Source: Strobilurus pachycystidiatus (taxonomy: Eukaryota > Basidiomycota > Agaricomycetes > Agaricales > Physalacriaceae). Taken from it: a DNA stretch of 64,000 bases. The notes beneath the pieces were generated by a model that was given only the letters and a program-made list of their open reading frames with translations, had not been told where the DNA came from and searched no databases. The first letter of the stretch is position 1; each line of letters starts with the position of its first letter. The position numbers were made by a program, and so were the translations under genes. Shown here piece by piece: positions 57,401 to 64,000 of the stretch. Location: the NCBI GenBank assembly GCA_019915135.1, contig JAHLMK010000001.1:2790001-2854000 (forward strand), in the 5' to 3' direction.

Positions 57401-58095
57401 CTGCCAAACGTGCGGTAAATCATGCTTTGGAAAGGCAGCAGCCACGTCGCTCGAAATCGACCGTCGAGTGCCCTATCTGCTTCAACGAGGTCGATTCCCC
57501 GTGTATACTTCGATGTGGGCATACTCATTGCCGCTCGTGCTTGAAGGAGTACCTCCTCGCGGCCACTGACAGTCGCTTCTTCCCTTTGACATGTCTCGGA
57601 GACGAAGCCAACTGCACTGAGCGCCTCCCTCTTGCAGCTGCCAAAGAGTTTCTTTCGACAAGCGAATTCAACAACGTGGTGGTGTCTGCGTACTCTGCGT
57701 ATGTTGCTACAAGGACGAAAGAGTTCCATCCATGCCCAACTCCCGATTGCCCCCAGGTGTACCGCTCGGGTCCACCTGGCAACATTCTCCAGTGCCCTGC
57801 ATGTCTTATACGGATCTGTTCGACGTGTCACAGCGAGGACCACGAGGGCGTCGAGTGCCCCGACCCCGAAGGACAGGAGCTCGCTTTCAAGGAGTGGAAG
57901 AGCGCCCACGACGTGAAGTCGTGTCCAGGCTGCAAAGTCGACATCGAGCGCGCCGAGGGGTGCAATCATGTCACCTGTACGCGATGCCAGACTCACATTT
58001 GTTGGGTCTGCTCGCGCACCTTTCCCCGTGGGGAGGGTATTTATGACCACATGCGCGCCGTGCATGGAGGTATTGGCCTCGTTCCTCACTTTTAA
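54496..58095 (+). CDS. CCCH zinc finger / RNA-binding / RBR E3 ubiquitin ligase, 1077 aa
   Basis: Eight exons (54496-54702, 54760-54825, 54871-55017, 55085-55237, 55285-55428, 55484-55648, 55697-55846, 55894-58095) close to 1077 aa. Five N-terminal CCCH fingers: CRRHLEGKCIHGPRCHRIH, CRDWCRGRC..., CWAWEHDWC..., CEYWLRGHC..., CRRWQRGLC..., nearly all C-x7-C-x5-C-x3-H. RRM-like segments follow (WIFIEQLPVSITESMVLDLL; FIRVFAQFSSPSIAAQAA), then a KH-like stretch (IILHGPSTVRKLIQNEIVAK). The C-terminus is a full RBR: RING1 CPICFNEVDSPCILRCGH, IBR CPTPDCPQVY...CSTCHSEDH, RING2 CPGCKVDIERAEGCNHVTC with the catalytic Cys of the GCNH motif. Likely couples RNA binding to ubiquitin transfer; resembles the tail of plant DEAH11/12 proteins but without the helicase. 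Confidence 0.9.
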
Positions 58096-58584
58096 AGAGA
58101 AACGAAGTCTCCTGGCAGGTATGCTCTTCTTGGGCTATATTTATTCTATTCTGTTGTTGTACGTATCTTATTGCTAAAGCGCTAATGTAGTCCGACTTTC
58201 CCGATTATACATTGTACCTGTAACATTGTACTTACATCTATGTGTCAACCCATGTAACAATGTGTGGCCCATAATCTCCTGTTCTCAATAAACGTTCATC
58301 TGCTGGGCATATCGTGGTAGACTAAGTAGTATTCTATTCGACGTGTGAGCCTGTCCCAGTACCATAACACCTGCTAAGTTAATTGTAATCATACAGAGAC
58401 CATACGTGGCCTGTTCCAGCATAAGTCTTCCCTCGATGAAGAGAAAGGAGCAGCCTCCGAGACGCACTGCGCAGTGTAGCATTTACACAACAGTTACATA
58501 CATTGCCGCTCAAGCTAAGTTGAAGAGATACACTATACATGAAATCGTGCTCAAGAAGTAGATCTCGTATAAATCATCGAGCGT
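58096..58584. other. Convergent 3' region, no gene seen
   Basis: 489 bp between stop codons of the RBR gene and the BTB gene. AT-richer than the coding parts, with AATAAA at 58287-58292 as a possible poly(A) signal for the plus-strand gene. No supported frame. Confidence 0.5.
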
Positions 58585-59924
58585 CTAGGAGTTGACCTTC
58601 CATAGAGGACGCTTCTTCGTTTTCCTCGTCACATGTACGGCGCTTGAGGAGCCAAAGCTTCCACCACCGAACGCCAACACCACTGTCTCTTCCGGGCCAC
58701 CCCGAGCGATACCACGCTTCCTGAGCTCAATCGCTTCCTTAGCGAACTTGAAGCGCGCCTGGTCGGATCCTAAATATAAACCCCATCAGCGAAGTCGCAA
58801 ATCGGAAGCGGCATGCGAGTACGCACCGATAGTGAATGTGGGAGATTCAACAGCCGTCTTGAACATGTCAAAGGGCACCTGAGAGAAGATCTGCAAAAGC
58901 ACGCCTCGTCCGCTAGGTGTTGATCCCGAAGTGGGCTCAGATGGAGATTGTACGTCTAGGAGTTCAGGAAGTGTGACGACCAGGAAGTGGAACACGTCAT
59001 CCCGCATTCTGCGGGCATAGTCCCCGAAGACAGTGTTGGTCGCAATGCTCGGTGTTGAGACACCGTCTGAGGAGGGCGTGTGAAGACTGTCGATGAAGCC
59101 CAACCACGACGTGATGGTGTGCACGTTTATTGACCGCTTGCACTCTTCATAGGCGTATTGGCAGAGATCTTCCATGCCGCCGAGGAGGCGCCCAGCAGCA
59201 AGTACTGCTCTGGAGTTTTCGGGTCGTACCAACGACAAGGAGATGGAGGAGTAGAGGTAACCGAGTGCTAGTGTTCAAGTTAGTGGAAGCCTCATCCCAA
59301 TTAATAGGAACAAGTACCTATCGCAAAGCCCTATGAAGGTTTGGTGATTAACGCGATTGAGTTATAGATGGGAAAACGGGAACAAACCTCTTGAGTCACT
59401 TCGGGTTCGTGTTCCAAGGGAACGTATATCACCCTCTGTCCCCCATTCTGTGGCGAAGTCGACATCAAATGAGCCAGGAAAGGTGAGCGCGCCAGTATTA
59501 TTGCATGTAGTCGGTAACTGTGTTGTTGTGCTTGCTGGTGATTCCGTCAATTGCATTACACAAAGTTGGGGTACGGGTGAAGCGCACCAGTATGGTATCA
59601 GCGTAGTTCTGATTGCAGAAAAATGTGAGATGATATTCAAACATTACAGCTCTCACTTACACCAGTTTGGAAGCCAGACTGATATAGATAGGACACCAAG
59701 TCTTCGTTGTGGCTGGGTAGTGGCAGACTGCGCCAGAAAAATCAGCCAACAGCGAGCACGTAGAACTGGATGACGCACTGATACCCGTTGGACACATAGC
59801 CCGATGTCGAGCCTGCGTCGTGTTTTTCTTCCTCAAACGAGTCGGCCGACGATGATGATTCCGCGTGTGCCGCTGCACCGTTTGAGTGGGGGCCGTGGCC
59901 GTTGGTCATTAAGTTGGCACTCAT
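58585..59924 (-). CDS. BTB/POZ domain protein, 339 aa
   Basis: Seven exons (59779-59924, 59661-59727, 59588-59608, 59388-59534, 59318-59330, 58827-59267, 58585-58769) close to 339 aa. A disordered N-terminus (MSANLMTNGHGPHSNGAAAH) leads to LVSYLYQSGFQTGNYADTIL, then the BTB core YRLHAIILARSPFLAHLM and ...GFAIALGYLYSS, followed by a helical BACK-like region (LAAGRLLGGMEDLCQYAYEE) and a basic tail (RKTKKRP). Exon 5 is 13 nt (GGCTTTGCGATAG). BTB proteins often act as Cul3 adaptors or scaffolds; the partner is not evident. Confidence 0.85.
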
Positions 59925-60191
59925 TGTGATTTTGGGGATAGATAGAGCGAAGTATATCGATTTCGGAGCAATGCAGTGACTGGGGCCTAGATGTGGGTAG
60001 GCAGTGTAGCCAAACCGGAAGTTGGGGTGAGAGTGCTGGTGCAAAGAGAAATCTTACACGTGACACTGACAGGATGGAATCCTCCGAGCTGAATTATAAT
60101 AGTGGCAGTGAATACATGGCAGAAAACCGTTATTGCATACAGTACACTAAGAATTTTCTCCCAATCCATACTATAGCTTCCTTACACTGAC

Positions 60192-61381
60192 CTAACCGTT
60201 GGTGTTTGCTCCTTGCCATAAGCCATACGTTTTTCCAGGTGTAGTTTGCCATAATCGAATGGTTCCTGAGAGATTGTCAGTCAAAATTCACATTGCGCTT
60301 ATTGGTGGTCATACCATCCTCTGAAGGATCGAGTCAGTTGGGTAAGAACAGTCAGGAGTAGAAATGACGCACCACTGCCACTGGCAAACATCTCTCCGTC
60401 AGGGCTAAACTCAACACAGTGAACCGAGCCGTGGTGTCCTTTCAGCACTTCACGTTCCTCTCCATCCATGGTGTGTATGCGGACCCATTCGTCTCCAGAG
60501 TTTCCAGTGACGAAACGATCCTGGAGGATGGGATGGATGGTTGCAGACGAGGGCGTGTAGTTGAGGGTCAGACTGTGGGTCTTGCCGTTGCTGTTGGGCA
60601 GCGCGGGGACGAACGCCACAGTGTTGCCAGAGGTGACGACCAATCGGCCTGTCTGAGACGACAGTTCCATGGAAGTAATTGGTTTGGAAAAGTTGATGCT
60701 ATTCGTTAAGGTTCTTGTTCGTAAGTCCCACCATCTAAGTGAGACAGGTAAGCAAACACGAGGCGGATAACGGACGGGGGGATAAGGCTTACTTTACCAG
60801 GCCGTCCTCTCCCGCGGTGACGCCAGTGTGGTCGCCGACCCAGACGACGCTCTTCACGGTCCCGTCGTGAGAGAGCGCGCCCGATTCGCTGAGATAGTCT
60901 GGGTCTGCATCTGGCCGACCGAGATCAAACATGCGAACCTTCTTTTCTTGGCCGCCGGTGAGTAGATGGGTGGACGTCGGCGAGATGGCGACGCTGCGAA
61001 CGATGTGGTTGTGAGGGAATGAATGGAGCGGGGTTCCGGAGTACGTGTCCCATACTTTCCTGCGGAGAAAGATGAGTGTGGGCGAAAGAAATGCCAGTGG
61101 CAACACGCGTATGGGGCGAAGACGTACGCTGTGAAGTCGGCGCTTCCGGAGGCGGCGCGAGAGGCATCGGGGGAGAGTTTGGTGCTCCAGACGGCACCTT
61201 TGTGGCCAAGGAAGGTGCCTATCCAATCGCCGGTCCACTCGCGCAGCATCGGATTTCCATCTTTGCAGCTAGAGATGAGCAGGTACGAGCCGTCGTCTTG
61301 CAACGGAGAGAAGCTCAGATGAGTTACTGGGCGTGTATGGCCTGATGCTACGAGCGGCGTCGACTTGGGAGGAAGGGACAT
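60192..61381 (-). CDS. STRAP: WD40 protein, STRAP-like
   Basis: Orthologue of serine-threonine kinase receptor-associated protein, a seven-blade WD40 scaffold associated with the SMN complex and signalling in animals. It starts MSLPPKSTPLVASGHTRPV. Landmarks: LLISSCKDGNPMLREWTGDW, IGTFLGHKGAVWSTKLS, SADFTAKVWDTYSG, LLTGGQEKKVRMFDLGRP, WVRIHTMDGEEREVLKGHHG, HCVEFSPDGEMFASGSEDG, and the family tail LWQTTPGKTYGLW. The SEDG turn is built from a 6-nt exon (60315-60320). The stop is TAG at 60192-60194. The 267 bp between it and the BTB gene start serve as that gene's promoter. Confidence 0.92.
60315..60320 (-). other. 6-nt micro-exon in STRAP-like gene
   Basis: AGGATG on the minus strand, between ...CTTCAG and GTATGACC. 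It supplies Glu-Asp of the last WD repeat (SEDGT); skipping it keeps frame. Confidence 0.72.
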
Positions 61382-61596
61382 TATAGTTCGTGAAACAGTC
61401 GTCGTCGTCGTCAGCCGCACCGCGCTGACAGTAATGGCAGGAAAACAAGCTGAAGCAGATCAGCGAGGCTGTTACCTCCACGTGCTCATCAGGCACTTAG
61501 CCCGGAACGGGACGCGGCGTCCGACGCGCCATGCACGTCCACTGCCAGAGCTGATGATGACTGGATGTCTTTAATAGCTATGTATGCAAATCTAAC

Positions 61597-63357
61597 TTAG
61601 GTTTTGTGTATCTCAAAGGTACTGAGGTTGAATAGTTTGATATAATGAAGTTCCGCTAGGTCCACCCATCGATGTCTATGACCAGTCTTCAGCAACGAAA
61701 AGGATCTGTCACCCATCCATCGAAACTGGAAATTTGCTGAGGCAGTAGTCCTTATCTGCATGGCAACTTCACGAGTGCAGCGAGCGTTCTCAAACTCGAT
61801 CATGATGTTGTCGATCTGTGCTGTTTCGCTGGACTCCAGTCTCGAGGTCAACATCTCAATCAACGCATCCATGACTTCCTGCGAATCATAGCTGAAGTAG
61901 AAGTTGACGCCACGGAGTGCTGGAAGGGATGGCCTCGCCATGGTCTGGGATGAGATGACCGCAAGCTCCTTCAGAAGGAGTGGGCCGTGGCCGGGCTCGA
62001 AAGTGAGCGAAAGCTCCTCTATTTGCGGAGTCCTATTGATGATTCTTAGGATCTGAGAATCTTCGACTGGTATGCCATGAACCGCCAGTGATTTGAGATG
62101 AGTCACTGTCTCCAGGAAGGCCACACTTCGCCCGACAATATGAGAGGTAGTCGCTGCATCAATGGGCTCTCGACGACCGAGTTTGAATGTGTGGAGCAAG
62201 GGAAGAGTGAAGCATTTGGTGAGGAGGTTTAGTATGACACCCAGGGCATCGTCGGAAACAATGAGAAGCAAAGCTTTGGCCGTCAAAACCTTTCGATGTC
62301 GAGTGCCTGCATGGAACTCTGCATAATCGAAGTCATCGTCATCATCCCCTCCCCTGCCCTGATACAGCTCCAGATAGTCGAGATTCAACGAAGCGCAGGC
62401 AGATGAGAGAGTTTTGAACGTTTCCGTAGAGCTGGAATAATGGTTCAAAATGAGGTGCGTTATGCCCTCGAAGGGGAATATCACTTGGTGCGTTATGGCA
62501 GGTGCCAGGTCAAGGTAGCGCAAACTTGGCGCTGCAATTTCGACCAGCGGGAGCACATCGCCATCCGGTTCCGCGTCAACAACGACAGTTGAATCTATCC
62601 ATATTTCCTTCAAATTGGGAAGGCCGCCAGGCGTCAACTCCCATCCCGGAAGGGAGAAGTCCCTGCAGTTGAAGGAAACATGCTTCCAACGCCGCTTCTC
62701 ATCAAGCAGGCGACGCATGAGGGAATGGCCGGGGAGAAGAAGATCTCCTTTGATCCGAAAGGAGAGCAGGGCATCACCTGAGCGCTCTAGATGAACGTCG
62801 AGGCATTTCAGTCCGATACCGCCAGCCGACATTGCCTCGTGAATTGAGCACTCAAAGAACGCCCATAAAGTCCCCGTCGACAGGATCAGGCGTCTCCACC
62901 AGGAGCATACACGGGACAGATGTATGATGGGAATGGAAGATGGCGTGTTGAGCAGCCCGCAGGATCCAAATCTCCCGACGTATGGGTCCGCTGTACAGTG
63001 GCTGAAGATCTCAACTAGGAGCTCCTTGGGCAGACGTCGGATGGGAGACAGAACGGAGCGGTACTGGGAGACTCGCGCGCGTAAGTCATTCATCTTGACT
63101 TGATAAAGGGTAAGGAGATCGCGTAGTGCCGCCGTTTCCTTTTCGCATTCGCGAATCGCGGCGTTGACCAGCTTGAGATCGTCCGAACATTGCTTGGATT
63201 GAGAAGAAGTGGGGGAGAATGAGGAGTGCAGATATGCGGGAGACAACACAGGCACTTTGTCGCTGATAGTAGTATCCGTGGAACTGCGGCTACACAGGAA
63301 GCAAGTGGATGATGTATATATTGCTTCCGGAGCGCCGGAAGTACTAGATGCCGACAT
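61597..63357 (-). CDS. F-box-like / leucine-rich-repeat-like protein, 586 aa
   Basis: Single-exon gene, unusual beside its intron-rich neighbours but typical of agaricomycete F-box families. The N-terminus is serine/threonine-rich, followed by a coiled coil (AAIRECEKETAALRDLL) and the F-box-like motif SPIRRLPKELLVEIFSHC with HLSRVCSWWRRLILSTGTLW. The remainder has irregular leucine-rich segments (LPNLKEIWID; APSLRYLDLAP; LDYLELYQG). These proteins are expected to be SCF substrate receptors. The start at 63357 follows no other in-frame ATG that improves the model. The target is unknown. Confidence 0.88.
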   Translation of the reverse strand: MSASSTSGAPEAIYTSSTCFLCSRSSTDTTISDKVPVLSPAYLHSSFSPTSSQSKQCSDDLKLVNAAIRECEKETAALRDLLTLYQVKMNDLRARVSQYRSVLSPIRRLPKELLVEIFSHCTADPYVGRFGSCGLLNTPSSIPIIHLSRVCSWWRRLILSTGTLWAFFECSIHEAMSAGGIGLKCLDVHLERSGDALLSFRIKGDLLLPGHSLMRRLLDEKRRWKHVSFNCRDFSLPGWELTPGGLPNLKEIWIDSTVVVDAEPDGDVLPLVEIAAPSLRYLDLAPAITHQVIFPFEGITHLILNHYSSSTETFKTLSSACASLNLDYLELYQGRGGDDDDDFDYAEFHAGTRHRKVLTAKALLLIVSDDALGVILNLLTKCFTLPLLHTFKLGRREPIDAATTSHIVGRSVAFLETVTHLKSLAVHGIPVEDSQILRIINRTPQIEELSLTFEPGHGPLLLKELAVISSQTMARPSLPALRGVNFYFSYDSQEVMDALIEMLTSRLESSETAQIDNIMIEFENARCTREVAMQIRTTASANFQFRWMGDRSFSLLKTGHRHRWVDLAELHYIKLFNLSTFEIHKT

Positions 63358-63693
63358 GATGGGGGTGATTGTCTGTGAACCGTCGCGTCAGATCGTCGTT
63401 AATGAGGTTAGATAACAGGAAATAACTTACAGTGACCCTCAAGATGGTGGTACAAGGCAACCTTGTTATTAAATTACGTGGCAGTGTTCACATCAACCCA
63501 TGAGTCATCGCGCGATCAGCCGGGGATGTGCTCTCTGGTCACGTGTAACACAATGCGCGGCGCGCGCGCTGGGACTCCTTGCACACTGTGACTCAATGAG
63601 TCAATCTGCCATCCTCTCTCCCACTTCTCTTCTTTTCGACTTTATTCTCTGTCATTCAGATACATTCATCACCACTGGCACCCACCTCCAAAC
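63358..63693. promoter_or_regulatory. Divergent intergenic region, F-box gene / right-edge gene
   Basis: 336 bp between divergent start codons. It contains two copies of TGAGTCA-like sequence (ATGAGTCAT at 63500, ATGAGTCAA at 63597), AP-1/Gcn4-type sites, and a GC-rich alternating stretch GCGCGGCGCGCGCGC. Promoter role inferred from position. Confidence 0.4.
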
Positions 63694-64000
63694 ATGTCTC
63701 TCCCCAGTAACCTGCGTGCCGTTCCCTACGTCTTTGGAGCGACTCTCAATAACGAGCAAATGCGCGCGTTGGCCGAAGAGAAATGTAGCGCTGAACACAT
63801 CGCGAGCTTTTTTGGGCGACATGCGATCGCGTTGAATCATCAATTTCACAACGAAGGCATCCAGGAGTGCTTTATATCATGCGGAAAGTCTGACTCTGGT
63901 GAGGATTTGTTCCTCTGGGTCCAGGGAGTCCTGCCGTCGTTTGACGGCAAGCCACCGAAATTTGACCCTCCTCGTCTGGAGCACTTGTTTCCGGAGATGA
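63694..64000 (+). CDS. Hypothetical protein, 5' part only
   Basis: An open frame from ATG 63694 runs to the window edge without a stop (102 codons). It reads MSLPSNLRAVPYVFGATLNN, then EEKCSAEHIASFFGRHAIAL, then LFLWVQGVLPSFDGKPPKFD. A pyrimidine-rich leader with CACC before the ATG supports the start. Family not recognised. The rest lies outside the window. Confidence 0.6.
   Translation, partial: MSLPSNLRAVPYVFGATLNNEQMRALAEEKCSAEHIASFFGRHAIALNHQFHNEGIQECFISCGKSDSGEDLFLWVQGVLPSFDGKPPKFDPPRLEHLFPEM

Noticed and set aside
56842..58089. 415-codon open frame on the minus strand
   Set aside because: It lies entirely opposite the large last exon of the RBR ligase, has no domain, and its composition mirrors the GC-rich wobble of the sense gene. 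Shadow frame.
1..64000. CRISPR arrays, tRNA or rRNA genes
   Set aside because: No regularly spaced repeats, no cloverleaf-like A/B box arrangement and no rRNA motifs noticed; consistent with a eukaryotic nuclear window.

Overview
This 64 kb window is nuclear DNA of a filamentous basidiomycete, most likely an Agaricomycete. The evidence is a high density of very short introns (mostly 45-60 nt, GT-AG with CTRAY-like branch sites), intergenic gaps often of 100-500 bp, conserved single-copy eukaryotic genes on both strands, and lineage-typical families (F-box, serine-rich, expanded kinase-like proteins). Gene models were built by hand by joining reading frames at splice sites. Where all exon phases close to a whole number of codons, the model is considered solid.

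Layout. 1-26 kb is a dense housekeeping block: mitochondrial uS2 (partial), ribosome-associated Hsp70 (Ssb type), an unknown protein, kinetochore Spc24, CAF-1 large subunit head-to-head with an RFC clamp-loader subunit, an unknown protein, exportin CRM1, APC/C subunit Cdc27, an acidic disordered protein, an SRR1-family protein, Tma20/MCT-1, TCP1-alpha chaperonin, a mitochondrial release-factor-domain protein only 7 nt from an upstream LYR protein (Mzm1/LYRM7 type), and linker histone H1. 26.3-33.7 kb is a gene-poor stretch; the one recognisable item is a frameshifted GDSL esterase (isoamyl-acetate-hydrolysing type) pseudogene. 33.7-38.2 kb holds a large serine-rich protein. 38.3-43.9 kb holds a tandem duplication of an intact kinase-like gene; one copy carries a 989-bp inverted-repeat DNA element flanked by TAA. 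44.0-45.6 kb has broken or unresolved coding pieces. 45.8-64 kb is dense again: an E2 ubiquitin-conjugating enzyme with HPG instead of HPN, Srv2/CAP, a PhoD-like phosphatase with micro-exons in its metal site, Bre2/Ash2, a five-CCCH-finger RBR ubiquitin ligase, a BTB protein, a STRAP WD40 protein, an F-box protein and the start of a further gene.

Themes. Several neighbours serve the cell cycle and chromatin (Spc24, CAF-1, RFC, CRM1, Cdc27, histone H1, Bre2). The CAF-1/RFC and Mzm1/H1 divergent promoters both contain ACGCGT (MCB-type) sites, which fits S-phase control. The least ordinary items are the CCCH/RNA-binding/RBR ligase, the near-overlapping Mzm1 and release-factor reading frames, the micro-exons through the PhoD active site, and the duplicated kinase locus with its element insertion.
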